Assembly (NCBI GenBank): GCA_964017045.1
Contig: OZ024799.1
Location: forward strand, 34,663,736 to 34,727,735
Reading direction: 5' to 3'
Length of the DNA: 64,000 bases
From: Omphiscola glabra
Lineage: Eukaryota > Mollusca > Gastropoda > Lymnaeidae
Position 1 is the stretch's first letter; the number at the start of each line of letters is the position of its first letter. The notes under the pieces are model-generated. The model was not told the DNA's origin. It made no database searches and saw nothing but the letters and a program-made list of their open reading frames with translations. This document shows positions 1 to 12,094 of the stretch, piece after piece. The translations under genes were made by a program, and so were the position numbers.

Positions 1-368
1 ATTTGTGTAAATAATACGAGCATGGACAACAGTAATAAAACTGATAGGCTACCTGTGCCGGCACCGGTTATGATTCTAAGACTAAGCGAGATAATAAATA
101 AATAGCATAGACACTAATGGTCAAAGTAGCTTCTTGTTTACCGGGTAAATAAAGGGAATTAACTCTTAGCTTAGGCAGTTCAAGGCACTGAAATCTTTTG
201 TAATTAATTGAAAAATAAATTAACAATTATCCCGAAACAGGTAACAATAGAATTTTTGTTAGAATGAGTAAAATTTTTGTTCTTGTCACTTGGTATAGTG
301 ATAAGTAATTCATTTGTTGAAATGAAGTAAAATACTTTAAATTTTGATTATTCCTTAATGTTACTTGC

Positions 369-438
369 AAGAAATGTCAAACAATGGGTTTATTTCACTT
401 GTTGCTAAGGTGGGGTCTCATAACTCTGAGTTATAGTT
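369..438 (+). promoter_or_regulatory. Presumed U2 proximal promoter (unit 1, block I form)
   Basis: The 70 bp before U2 are where a metazoan snRNA proximal sequence element should lie (around -65 to -45). The stretch is nearly invariant in all units. There is no clear TATA box at -25, as expected for Pol II snRNA genes. I do not recognise a specific PSE consensus, so the call rests on position and conservation only. Block I units carry ATAA around -19 to -16; variable positions include a G/A in the AATGRGTTT segment and a C/G in TTTATTTSACTTG. Confidence 0.4.
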
Positions 439-625
439 ATCGCTTCTCGGCCTTTTGGCTAAGATCAAAGTGTAGTATCTGTTCTTATCAGCTTAATATC
501 TGATACGTGGCTCATTGAGTCACTACGATATTAAACTGATTTTTGGAACTAGGCGAGATGCCCGGGGCTTGCTCCGCTCTCGCCACGGGTCGGCCCGGTA
601 TTGCAGTTCTTCCGGGAATGGCCCA
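439..625 (+). ncRNA. U2: U2 snRNA, unit 1 (reference description)
   Basis: U2 is the snRNA of the U2 snRNP; it pairs with the intron branch site and with U6 in the nuclear spliceosome. The gene opens with the near-invariant U2 5' end (ATCGCTTCTCGGCCTTTTGG), including the U6-pairing and stem-loop I region. The branch-point recognition element GTAGTA is at nt 34-39. Stem-loop IIa spans about nt 47-65, and IIb (GTGGCTC/GAGTCAC with an ATT loop) nt 69-85. The Sm site ATTTTTGG is at nt 101-108. Stem III pairs nt 114-120 with 140-146, and stem IV pairs 156-160 with 174-178 around the conserved TATTGCAGT loop. The 3' end is set at about 187 nt by analogy with known U2 and could be off by a few bases. 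I take this as the array consensus; 40 of 49 copies match it by eye. Transcription is expected from an snRNA-type Pol II promoter. Confidence 0.97.
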
Positions 626-1709
626 AAAATTAAACAATGACATGATTGGAAAATACTTAGTTGACTCTGGGGAAACACTGGTTTTGCTGTTGAGGGCGAC
701 CCTGTGAAAAGCACCAAGTATTTTGTAAATTTCGAATTTTTGGTGGCCTGGTGAAAGCTCCTGGGGTGGTGCACAAAACAAAATGCACACGTGTGACAGC
801 GGGGATAGTTGAAACAAGCCTTTTTCTTTTACTTTTGTAATTTGATGGCAGGTTGGGTGAAAACGTTGCCTTTATTTTGTTACTCACGCAAGTTATGTGT
901 GGGCCCCTTGATTAAATAAATGTTGAAAACAATCTACAAAAAGATAAGTTGGCATATTTTGATAATTTTTGAATGCTTTTCTCTTGAAAGTGATTCGACT
1001 AAATATTTACAAAAATGTGTTTTAGATTTTTATCTTAAAGAAAATTAATTTATCTAGAAAATGGTATTTTACTTGTAACAATGAGAATGAGTGGAGGTCT
1101 ATGGTGACGGATTAAAAGGTGTGTGTGTGGAGTGGGGAGGCGGGCGGGCGACTAATTTAACTTGAACTTGAATGAACAGTGTCAGTGTGAAAAAAGAATT
1201 TCCTCGGTTTAAATATACATTTTTAGTCTTAGTTCGCATTCCAGTAATATTATCATGAAAAGTATGTGTTAATTTGTGTAAATAATACGAGCATGGACAA
1301 CAGTAATAAAACTGATAGGCTACCTGTGCCGGCACCGGTTATGATTCTAAGACTAAGCGAGATAATAAATAAATAGCATAGACACTAATGGTCAAAGTAG
1401 CTTCTTGTTTACCGGGTAAATAAAGGGAATTAACTCTTAGCTTAGGCAGTTCAAGGCACTGAAATCTTTTGTAATTAATTGAAAAATAAATTAACAATTA
1501 TCCCAAAACAGGTAAGAATAGAATTTTTGTTAGAATGAGTAAAATTTTTGTTCTTGTCACTTGGTATAGTGATAAGTAATTCATTTGTTGAAATGAAGTA
1601 AAATACTTTAAATTTTGATTATTCCTTAATGTTACTTGCAAGAAATGTCAAACAATGGGTTTATTTCACTTGTTGCTAAGGTGGGGTCTCATAACTCTGA
1701 GTTATAGTT
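626..1709. other. Representative inter-U2 spacer (unit 1)
   Basis: This spacer of 1,084 bp stands for all others. The first ~230 bp after U2 are moderately GC-rich and hold a small hairpin (GTGCA/TGCAC arms) followed by the 10-bp palindrome CACACGTGTG at 786-795 and a GGGCCC at 901-906. Then come AT-rich sequence, a T-tract, a short GT run with a G-rich tail (about 1,119-1,143), the palindrome GTGCCGGCAC at about 1,326-1,335, and AT-rich sequence up to the promoter. Short open frames of 60-100 codons exist on the minus strand but are interpreted as chance frames preserved by homogenisation. No second snRNA, 5S rRNA or tRNA is recognisable. A 3' box for U2 end formation should lie within ~20-40 bp of 625, but I cannot identify one with confidence. 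Confidence 0.6.
1119..1129. repeat. Short GT microsatellite in the spacer (unit 1 allele)
   Basis: A run of five GT dinucleotides plus G. Most other units have one more GT here. Units 18 (near 22,794) and 35 (near 44,455) carry an interrupted form with TTT. This run contributes to the unit-length polymorphism. Confidence 0.8.
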
Positions 1710-1896
1710 ATCGCTTCTCGGCCTTTTGGCTAAGATCAAAGTGTAGTATCTGTTCTTATCAGCTTAATATCTGATACGTGGCTCATTGAGTCACTACGAT
1801 ATTAAACTGATTTTTGGAACTAGGCGAGATGCCCGGGGCTTGCTCCGCTCTCGCCACGGGTCGGCCCGGTATTGCAGTTCTTCCGGGAATGGCCCA
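1710..1896 (+). ncRNA. U2: U2 snRNA, unit 2
   Basis: Matches the array consensus. The spacer upstream has private changes near 1,504-1,517 (CCAAAACAGGTAAGA instead of CCGAAACAGGTAACA). Confidence 0.97.
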
Positions 1897-2984
1897 AAAA
1901 TTAAACAATGACATGATTGTAAAATACTTAGTTGACTCTGGGGAAACACTGGTTTTGCTGTTGAGGGCGACCCTGTGAAAAGCACCAAGTATTTTGTAAA
2001 TTTCGAATTTTTGGTGGCCTGGTGAAAGCTCCTGGGGTGGTGCACAAAACAAAATGCACACGTGTGACAGCGGGGATAGTTGAAACAAGCCTTTTTCTTT
2101 TACTTTTGTAATGTGATAGCAGGTTGGGTGAAAACGTTGCCTTTATTTTGTTACTCACGCAAGTTATGTGTGGGCCCCTTGATTAAATAAATGTTGAAAA
2201 CAATCTACAAAAAGATAGGTTGGCATATTTTGATAATTTTTGAATGCTTTTTTCTCTTGAAAGTGATTCGACTAAATATTTACAAAAATGTGTTTTAGAT
2301 TTTTATCTTAAAGAAAATTAATTTATCTAGAAAATGGTATTTTACTTGTAACAATGAGAATGAGTGGAGGTCTATGGTGACGGATTAAAAGGTGTGTGTG
2401 TGTGGAGTGGGGAGGCGGGTGGGCGACTAATTTAACTTGAACTTGAATGAACAGTGTCAGTGTGAAAAAAGAATTTCCTCGGTTTAAATATACATTTTTA
2501 GTCTTAGTTCGCATTCCAGTAATATTATCATGAAAAGTATGTGTTAATTTGTGTAAATAATACGAGCATGGACAACAGTAATAAAACTGATAGGCTACCT
2601 GTGCCGGCACCGGTTATGATTCTAAGACTAAGCGAGATAATAAATAAATAGCATAGACACTAATGGTCAAAGTAGCTTCTTGTTTACCGGGTAAATAAAG
2701 GGAATTAACTCTTAGCTTAGGCAGTTCAAGGCACTGAAATCTTTTGTAATTAATTGAAAAATAAATTAACAATTATCCCGAAACAGGTAACAATAGAATT
2801 TTTGTTAGAATGAGTAAAATTTTTGTTCTTGTCACTTGGTATAGTGATAAGTAATTCATTTGTTGAAATGAAGTAAAATACTTTAAATTTTGATTATTCC
2901 TTAATGTTACTTGCAAGAAATGTCAAACAATGAGTTTATTTCACTTGTTGCTAAGGTGGGGTCTCATAACTCTGAGTTATAGTT

Positions 2985-3171
2985 ATCGCTTCTCGGCCTT
3001 TTGGCTAAGATCAAAGTGTAGTATCTGTTCTTATCAGCTTAATATCTGATACGTGGCTCATTGAGTCACTACGATATTAAACTGATTTTTGGAACTAGGC
3101 GAGATGCCCGGGGCTTGCTCCGCTCTCGCCACGGGTCGGCCCGGTATTGCAGTTCTTCCGGGAATGGCCCA
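2985..3171 (+). ncRNA. U2: U2 snRNA, unit 3
   Basis: Matches the consensus. The downstream spacer carries TTTATTTAG near 3,598, a marker shared with units 10 and 15, and a private GAAAAGAG near 3,740. Confidence 0.97.
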
Positions 3172-4259
3172 AAAATTAAACAATGACATGATTGTAAAAT
3201 ACTTAGTTGACTCTGGGGAAACACTGGTTTTGCTGTTGAGGGCGACCCTGTGAAAAGCACCAAGTATTTTGTAAATTTCGAATTTTTGGTGGCCTGGTGA
3301 AAGCTCCTGGGGTGGTGCACAAAACAAAATGCACACGTGTGACAGCGGGGATAGTTGAAACAAGCCTTTTTCTTTTACTTTTGTAATGTGATAGCAGGTT
3401 GGGTGAAAACGTTGCCTTTATTTTGTTACTCACGCAAGTTATGTGTGGGCCCCTTGATTAAATAAATGTTGAAAACAATCTACAAAAAGATAAGTTGGCA
3501 TATTTTGATAATTTTTGAATGCTTTTTTCTCTTGAAAGTGATTCGACTAAATATTTACAAAAATGTGTTTTAGATTTTTATCTTAAAGAAAATTAATTTA
3601 TTTAGAAAATGGTATTTTACTTGTAACAATGAGAATGAGTGGAGGTCTATGGTGACGGATTAAAAGGTGTGTGTGTGTGGAGTGGGGAGGCGGGCGGGCG
3701 ACTAATTTAACTTGAACTTGAATGAACAGTGTCAGTGTGAAAAGAGAATTTCCTCGGTTTAAATATACATTTTTAGTCTTAGTTCGCATTCCAGTAATAT
3801 TATCATGAAAAGTATGTGTTAATTTGTGTAAATAATACGAGCATGGACAACAGTAATAAAACTGATAGGCTACCTGTGCCGGCACCGGTTATGATTCTAA
3901 GACTAAGCGAGATAATAAATAAATAGCATAGACACTAATGGTCAAAGTAGCTTCTTGTTTACCGGGTAAATAAAGGGAATTAACTCTTAGCTTAGGCAGT
4001 TCAAGGCACTTAAATCTTTTGTAATTAATTGAAAAATAAATTAACAATTATCCCGAAACAGGTAACAATAGAATTTTTGTTAGAATGAGTAAAATTTTTG
4101 TTCTTGTCACTTGGTATAGTGATAAGTAATTCATTTGTTGAAATGAAGTAAAATACTTTAAATTTTGATTATTCCTTAATGTTACTTGCAAGAAATGTCA
4201 AACAATGAGTTTATTTCACTTGTTGCTAAGGTGGGGTCTCATAACTCTGAGTTATAGTT

Positions 4260-4446
4260 ATCGCTTCTCGGCCTTTTGGCTAAGATCAAAGTGTAGTATC
4301 TGTTCTTATCAGCTTAATATCTGATACGTGGCTCATTGAGTCACTACGATATTAAACTGATTTTTGGAACTAGGCGAGATGCCCGGGGCTTGCTCCGCTC
4401 TCGCCACGGGTCGGCCCGTTATTGCAGTTCTTCCGGGAATGGCCCA
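4260..4446 (+). ncRNA. U2: U2 snRNA, unit 4 (stem IV variant)
   Basis: One change from consensus: G160 to T at 4,419, which breaks the loop-closing pair of stem-loop IV (160 with 174). The rest is intact, so the gene may still be functional. The downstream spacer has the GCGAGGAT marker also seen in units 11, 13, 19 and 20. Confidence 0.94.
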
Positions 4447-5534
4447 AAAATTAAACAATGACATGATTGGAAAATACTTAGTTGACTCTGGGGAAACACT
4501 GGTTTTGCTGTTGAGGGCGACCCTGTGAAAAGCACCAAGTATTTTGTAAATTTCGAATTTTTGGTGGCCTGGTGAAAGCTCCTGGGGTGGTGCACAAAAC
4601 AAAATGCACACGTGTGACAGCGAGGATAGTTGAAACAAGCCTTTTTCTTTTATTTTTGTAATGTGATAGCAGGTTGGGTGAAAACGTTGCCTTTATTTTG
4701 TTACTCACGCAAGTTATGTGTGGGCCCCTTGATTAAATAAATGTTGAAAACAATCTACAAAAAGATAGGTTGGCATATTTTGATAATTTTTGAATGCTTT
4801 TTTCTCTTGAAAGTGATTCGACTAAATATTTACAAAAATGTGTTTTAGATTTTTATCTTAAAGAAAATTAATTTATCTAGAAAATGGTATTTTACTTGTA
4901 ACAATGAGAATGAGTGGAGGTCTATGGTGACGGATTAAAAGGTGTGTGTGTGTGGAGTGGGGAGGCGGGTGGGCGACTAATTTAACTTGAACTTGAATGA
5001 ACAGTGTCAGTGTGAAAAAAGAATTTCCTCGGTTTAAATATACATTTTTAGTCTTAGTTCGCATTCCAGTAATATTATCATGAAAAGTATGTGTTAATTT
5101 GTGTAAATAATACGAGCATGGACAACAGTAATAAAACTGATAGGCTACCTGTGCCGGCACCGGTTATGATTCTAAGACTAAGCGAGATAATAAATAAATA
5201 GCATAGACACTAATGGTCAAAGTAGCTTCTTGTTTACCGTGTAAATAAAGGGAATTAACTCTTAGCTTAGGCAGTTCAAGGCACTGAAATCTTTTGTAAT
5301 TAATTGAAAAATAAATTAACAATTATCCCGAAACAGGTAACAATAGAATTTTTGTTAGAATGAGTAAAATTTTTGTTCTTGTCACTTGGTATAGTGATAA
5401 GTAATTCATTTGTTGAAATGAAGTAAAATACTTTAAATTTTGATTATTCCTTAATGTTACTTGCAAGAAATGTCAAACAATGGGTTTATTTCACTTGTTG
5501 CTAAGGTGGGGTCTCATAACTCTGAGTTATAGTT

Positions 5535-5721
5535 ATCGCTTCTCGGCCTTTTGGCTAAGATCAAAGTGTAGTATCTGTTCTTATCAGCTTAATATCTGAT
5601 ACGTGGCTCATTGAGTCACTACGATATTAAACTGATTTTTGGAACTAGGCGAGATGCCCGGGGCTTGCTCCGCTCTCGCCACGGGTCGGCCCGGTATTGC
5701 AGTTCTTCCGGGAATGGCCCA
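5535..5721 (+). ncRNA. U2: U2 snRNA, unit 5
   Basis: Matches the consensus. Upstream there is an ACCGTGTAAA variant (near 5,240) shared with unit 7. Two private spacer changes near 6,121 and 6,194 open a chance 65-codon + strand frame. Confidence 0.97.
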
Positions 5722-6809
5722 AAAATTAAACAATGACATGATTGTAAAATACTTAGTTGACTCTGGGGAAACACTGGTTTTGCTGTTGAGGGCGACCCTG
5801 TGAAAAGCACCAAGTATTTTGTAAATTTCGAATTTTTGGTGGCCTGGTGAAAGCTCCTGGGGTGGTGCACAAAACAAAATGCACACGTGTGACAGCGGGG
5901 ATAGTTGAAACAAGCCTTTTTCTTTTACTTTTGTAATGTGATAGCAGGTTGGGTGAAAACGTTGCCTTTATTTTGTTACTCACGCAAGTTATGTGTGGGC
6001 CCCTTGATTAAATAAATGTTGAAAACAATCTACAAAAAGATAAGTTGGCATATTTTGATAATTTTTGAATGCTTTTTTCTCTTGAAAGTGATTCGACTAA
6101 ATATTTACAAAAATGTGTTTGAGATTTTTATCTTAAAGAAAATTAATTTATCTAGAAAATGGTATTTTACTTGTAACAATGAGAATGAGTGGATGTCTAT
6201 GGTGACGGATTAAAAGGTGTGTGTGTGTGGAGTGGGGAGGCGGGCGGGCGACTAATTTAACTTGAACTTGAATGAACAGTGTCAGTGTGAAAAAAGAATT
6301 TCCTCGGTTTAAATATACATTTTTAGTCTTAGTTCGCATTCCAGTAATATTATCATGAAAAGTATGTGTTAATTTGTGTAAATAATACGAGCATGGACAA
6401 CAGTAATAAAACTGATAGGCTACCTGTGCCGGCACCGGTTATGATTCTAAGACTAAGCGAGATAATAAATAAATAGCATAGACACTAATGGTCAAAGTAG
6501 CTTCTTGTTTACCGGGTAAATAAAGGGAATTAACTCTTAGCTTAGGCAGTTCAAGGCACTGAAATCTTTTGTAATTAATTGAAAAATAAATTAACAATTA
6601 TCCCGAAACAGGTAACAATAGAATTTTTGTTAGAATGAGTAAAATTTTTGTTCTTGTCACTTGGTATAGTGATAAGTAATTCATTTGTTGAAATGAAGTA
6701 AAAAACTTTAAATTTTGATTATTCCTTAATGTTACTTGCAAGAAATGTCAAACAATGGGTTTATTTCACTTGTTGCTAAGGTGGGGTCTCATAACTCTGA
6801 GTTATAGTT

Positions 6810-6996
6810 ATCGCTTCTCGGCCTTTTGGCTAAGATCAAAGTGTAGTATCTGTTCTTATCAGCTTAATATCTGATACGTGGCTCATTGAGTCACTACGAT
6901 ATTAAACTGATTTTTGGAACTAGGCGAGATGCCCGGGGCTTGCTCCGCTCTCGCCACGGGTCGGCCCGGTATTGCAGTTCTTCCGGGAATGGCCCA
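6810..6996 (+). ncRNA. U2: U2 snRNA, unit 6
   Basis: Matches the consensus. The unit is 1,273 bp (short T-tract). Its AATTTGATGGCAGG spacer marker is shared only with unit 1, which also has the short T-tract. Confidence 0.97.
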
Positions 6997-8082
6997 AAAA
7001 TTAAACAATGACATGATTGTAAAATACTTAGTTGACTCTGGGGAAACACTGGTTTTGCTGTTGAGGGCGACCCTGTGAAAAGCACCAAGTATTTTGTAAA
7101 TTTCGAATTTTTGGTGGCCTGGTGAAAGCTCCTGGGGTGGTGCACAAAACAAAATGCACACGTGTGACAGCGGGGATAGTTGAAACAAGCCTTTTTCTTT
7201 TACTTTTGTAATTTGATGGCAGGTTGGGTGAAAACGTTGCCTTTATTTTGTTACTCATGCAAGTTATGTGTGGGCCCCTTGATTAAATAAATGTTGAAAA
7301 CAATCTACAAAAAGATAAGTTGGCATATTTTGATAATTTTTGAATGCTTTTCTCTTGAAAGTGATTCGACTAAATATTTACAAAAATGTGTTTTAGATTT
7401 TTATCTTAAAGAAAATTAATTTATCTAGAAAATGGTATTTTACTTGTAACAATGAGAATGAGTGGAGGTCTATGGTGACGGATTAAAAGGTGTGTGTGTG
7501 TGGAGTGGGGAGGCGGGTGGGCGACTAATTTAACTTGAACTTGAATGAACAGTGTCAGTGTGAAAAAAGAATTTCCTCGGTTTAAATATACATTTTTAGT
7601 CTTAGTTCGCATTCCAGTAATATTATCATGAAAAGTATGTGTTAATTTGTGTAAATAATACGAGCATGGACAACAGTAATAAAACTGATAGGCTACCTGT
7701 GCCGGCACCGGTTATGATTCTAAGACTAAGCGAGATAATAAATAAATAGCATAGACACTAATGGTCAAAGTAGCTTCTTGTTTACCGTGTAAATAAAGGG
7801 AATTAACTCTTAGCTTAGGCAGTTCAAGGCACTGAAATCTTTTGTAATTAATTGAAAAATAAATTAACAATTATCCCGAAACAGGTAACAATAGAATTTT
7901 TGTTAGAATGAGTAAAATTTTTGTTCTTGTCACTTGGTATAGTGATAAGTAATTCATTTGTTGAAATGAAGTAAAATACTTTAAATTTTGATTATTCCTT
8001 AATGTTACTTGCAAGAAATGTCAAACAATGGGTTTATTTCACTTGTTGCTAAGGTGGGGTCTCATAACTCTGAGTTATAGTT

Positions 8083-8269
8083 ATCGCTTCTCGGCCTTTT
8101 GGCTAAGATCAAAGTGTAGTATCTGTTCTTATCAGCTTAATATCTGATACGTGGCTCATTGAGTCACTACGATATTAAACTGATTTTTGGAACTAGGCGA
8201 GATGCCCGGGGCTTGCTCCGCTCTCGCCACGGGTCGGCCCGGTATTGCAGTTCTTCCGGGAATGGCCCA
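8083..8269 (+). ncRNA. U2: U2 snRNA, unit 7
   Basis: Matches the consensus; the ACCGTGTAAA spacer marker upstream (near 7,787) is shared with unit 5. Confidence 0.97.
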
Positions 8270-9357
8270 AAAATTAAACAATGACATGATTGTAAAATAC
8301 TTAGTTGACTCTGGGGAAACACTGGTTTTGCTGTTGAGGGCGACCCTGTGAAAAGCACCAAGTATTTTGTAAATTTCGAATTTTTGGTGGCCTGGTGAAA
8401 GCTCCTGGGGTGGTGCACAAAACAAAATGCACACGTGTGACAGCGGGGATAGTTGAAACAAGCCTTTTTCTTTTACTTTTGTAATGTGATAGCAGGTTGG
8501 GTGAAAACGTTGCCTTTATTTTGTTACTCACGCAAGTTATGTGTGGGCCCCTTGATTAAATAAATGTTGAAAACAATCTACAAAAAGATAAGTTGGCATA
8601 TTTTGATAATTTTTGAATGCTTTTTTCTCTTGAAAGTGATTCGACTAAATATTTACAAAAATGTGTTTTAGATTTTTATCTTAAAGAAAATTAATTTATC
8701 TAGAAAATGGTATTTTACTTGTAACAATGAGAATGAGTGGAGGTCTATGGTGACGGATTAAAAGGTGTGTGTGTGTGGAGTGGGGAGGCGGGCGGGCGAC
8801 TAATTTAACTTGAACTTGAATGAACAGTGTCAGTGTGAAAAAAGAATTTCCTCGGTTTAAATATACATTTTTAGTCTTAGTTCGCATTCCAGTAATATTA
8901 TCATGAAAAGTATGTGTTAATTTGTGTAAATAATACGAGCATGGACAACAGTAATAAAACTGATAGGCTACCTGTGCCGGCACCGGTTATGATTCTAAGA
9001 CTAAGCGAGATAATAAATAAATAGCATAGACACTAATGGTCAAAGTAGCTTCTTGTTTACCGGGTAAATAAAGGGAGTTAACTCTTAGCTTAGGCAGTTC
9101 AAGGCACTTAAATCTTTTGTAATTAATTGAAAAATAAATTAACAATTATCCCGAAACAGGTAACAATAGAATTTTTGTTAGAATGAGTAAAATTTTTGTT
9201 CTTGTCACTTGGTATAGTGATAAGTAATTCATTTGTTGAAATGAAGTAAAATACTTTAAATTTTGATTATTCCTTAATGTTACTTGCAAGAAATGTCAAA
9301 CAATGAGTTTATTTCACTTGTTGCTAAGGTGGGGTCTCATAACTCTGAGTTATAGTT

Positions 9358-9544
9358 ATCGCTTCTCGGCCTTTTGGCTAAGATCAAAGTGTAGTATCTG
9401 TTCTTATCAGCTTAATATCTGATACGTGGCTCATTGAGTCACTACGATATTAAACTGATTTTTGGAACTAGGCGAGATGCCCGGGGCTTGCTCCGCTCTC
9501 GCCACGGGTCGGCCCGGTATTGCAGTTCTTCCGGGAATGGCCCA
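9358..9544 (+). ncRNA. U2: U2 snRNA, unit 8
   Basis: Matches the consensus. Units 8, 9 and 10 are almost indistinguishable along their whole length, including the GGGAGTTAAC upstream marker, which suggests recent local amplification. Confidence 0.97.
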
Positions 9545-10632
9545 AAAATTAAACAATGACATGATTGTAAAATACTTAGTTGACTCTGGGGAAACACTGG
9601 TTTTGCTGTTGAGGGCGACCCTGTGAAAAGCACCAAGTATTTTGTAAATTTCGAATTTTTGGTGGCCTGGTGAAAGCTCCTGGGGTGGTGCACAAAACAA
9701 AATGCACACGTGTGACAGCGGGGATAGTTGAAACAAGCCTTTTTCTTTTACTTTTGTAATGTGATAGCAGGTTGGGTGAAAACGTTGCCTTTATTTTGTT
9801 ACTCACGCAAGTTATGTGTGGGCCCCTTGATTAAATAAATGTTGAAAACAATCTACAAAAAGATAAGTTGGCATATTTTGATAATTTTTGAATGCTTTTT
9901 TCTCTTGAAAGTGATTCGACTAAATATTTACAAAAATGTGTTTTAGATTTTTATCTTAAAGAAAATTAATTTATCTAGAAAATGGTATTTTACTTGTAAC
10001 AATGAGAATGAGTGGAGGTCTATGGTGACGGATTAAAAGGTGTGTGTGTGTGGAGTGGGGAGGCGGGCGGGCGACTAATTTAACTTGAACTTGAATGAAC
10101 AGTGTCAGTGTGAAAAAAGAATTTCCTCGGTTTAAATATACATTTTTAGTCTTAGTTCGCATTCCAGTAATATTATCATGAAAAGTATGTGTTAATTTGT
10201 GTAAATAATACGAGCATGGACAACAGTAATAAAACTGATAGGCTACCTGTGCCGGCACCGGTTATGATTCTAAGACTAAGCGAGATAATAAATAAATAGC
10301 ATAGACACTAATGGTCAAAGTAGCTTCTTGTTTACCGGGTAAATAAAGGGAGTTAACTCTTAGCTTAGGCAGTTCAAGGCACTTAAATCTTTTGTAATTA
10401 ATTGAAAAATAAATTAACAATTATCCCGAAACAGGTAACAATAGAATTTTTGTTAGAATGAGTAAAATTTTTGTTCTTGTCACTTGGTATAGTGATAAGT
10501 AATTCATTTGTTGAAATGAAGTAAAATACTTTAAATTTTGATTATTCCTTAATGTTACTTGCAAGAAATGTCAAACAATGAGTTTATTTCACTTGTTGCT
10601 AAGGTGGGGTCTCATAACTCTGAGTTATAGTT

Positions 10633-10819
10633 ATCGCTTCTCGGCCTTTTGGCTAAGATCAAAGTGTAGTATCTGTTCTTATCAGCTTAATATCTGATAC
10701 GTGGCTCATTGAGTCACTACGATATTAAACTGATTTTTGGAACTAGGCGAGATGCCCGGGGCTTGCTCCGCTCTCGCCACGGGTCGGCCCGGTATTGCAG
10801 TTCTTCCGGGAATGGCCCA
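10633..10819 (+). ncRNA. U2: U2 snRNA, unit 9
   Basis: Matches the consensus; near-identical to units 8 and 10. Confidence 0.97.
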
Positions 10820-11907
10820 AAAATTAAACAATGACATGATTGTAAAATACTTAGTTGACTCTGGGGAAACACTGGTTTTGCTGTTGAGGGCGACCCTGTG
10901 AAAAGCACCAAGTATTTTGTAAATTTCGAATTTTTGGTGGCCTGGTGAAAGCTCCTGGGGTGGTGCACAAAACAAAATGCACACGTGTGACAGCGGGGAT
11001 AGTTGAAACAAGCCTTTTTCTTTTACTTTTGTAATGTGATAGCAGGTTGGGTGAAAACGTTGCCTTTATTTTGTTACTCACGCAAGTTATGTGTGGGCCC
11101 CTTGATTAAATAAATGTTGAAAACAATCTACAAAAAGATAAGTTGGCATATTTTGATAATTTTTGAATGCTTTTTTCTCTTGAAAGTGATTCGACTAAAT
11201 ATTTACAAAAATGTGTTTTAGATTTTTATCTTAAAGAAAATTAATTTATCTAGAAAATGGTATTTTACTTGTAACAATGAGAATGAGTGGAGGTCTATGG
11301 TGACGGATTAAAAGGTGTGTGTGTGTGGAGTGGGGAGGCGGGCGGGCGACTAATTTAACTTGAACTTGAATGAACAGTGTCAGTGTGAAAAAAGAATTTC
11401 CTCGGTTTAAATATACATTTTTAGTCTTAGTTCGCATTCCAGTAATATTATCATGAAAAGTATGTGTTAATTTGTGTAAATAATACGAGCATGGACAACA
11501 GTAATAAAACTGATAGGCTACCTGTGCCGGCACCGGTTATGATTCTAAGACTAAGCGAGATAATAAATAAATAGCATAGACACTAATGGTCAAAGTAGCT
11601 TCTTGTTTACCGGGTAAATAAAGGGAGTTAACTCTTAGCTTAGGCAGTTCAAGGCACTTAAATCTTTTGTAATTAATTGAAAAATAAATTAACAATTATC
11701 CCGAAACAGGTAACAATAGAATTTTTGTTAGAATGAGTAAAATTTTTGTTCTTGTCACTTGGTATAGTGATAAGTAATTCATTTGTTGAAATGAAGTAAA
11801 ATACTTTAAATTTTGATTATTCCTTAATGTTACTTGCAAGAAATGTCAAACAATGAGTTTATTTCACTTGTTGCTAAGGTGGGGTCTCATAACTCTGAGT
11901 TATAGTT

Positions 11908-12094
11908 ATCGCTTCTCGGCCTTTTGGCTAAGATCAAAGTGTAGTATCTGTTCTTATCAGCTTAATATCTGATACGTGGCTCATTGAGTCACTACGATAT
12001 TAAACTGATTTTTGGAACTAGGCGAGATGCCCGGGGCTTGCTCCGCTCTCGCCACGGGTCGGCCCGGTATTGCAGTTCTTCCGGGAATGGCCCA
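11908..12094 (+). ncRNA. U2: U2 snRNA, unit 10
   Basis: Matches the consensus; near-identical to units 8 and 9 but with TTTATTTAG near 12,521 in the following spacer. Confidence 0.97.

Noticed and set aside
512..817. Minus-strand frame of 101 codons overlapping the U2 3' half, repeated in nearly every unit
   Set aside because: It is antisense to U2 and recurs only because the units are near-identical copies. It overlaps two other minus-strand frames in different registers, and changes between units do not favour silent sites.
626..1709. A second small RNA gene (U1, U5, 5S rRNA or tRNA) in the spacer, as occurs in some animal arrays
   Set aside because: I looked for the conserved starts, Sm sites and A/B boxes on both strands and found no convincing match.
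2323..2610. Minus-strand frame of 95 codons in the spacer, repeated in nearly every unit
   Set aside because: Composition is odd, with HTHT and poly-Pro produced by the GT run and the G-rich tract. The frame varies with microsatellite length (78 codons in unit 1), and no family is recognisable.
6016..6213. 65-codon + strand frame in the unit 5 spacer
   Set aside because: Present only because two private substitutions removed stops; AT-rich low-complexity translation, absent from all other units.
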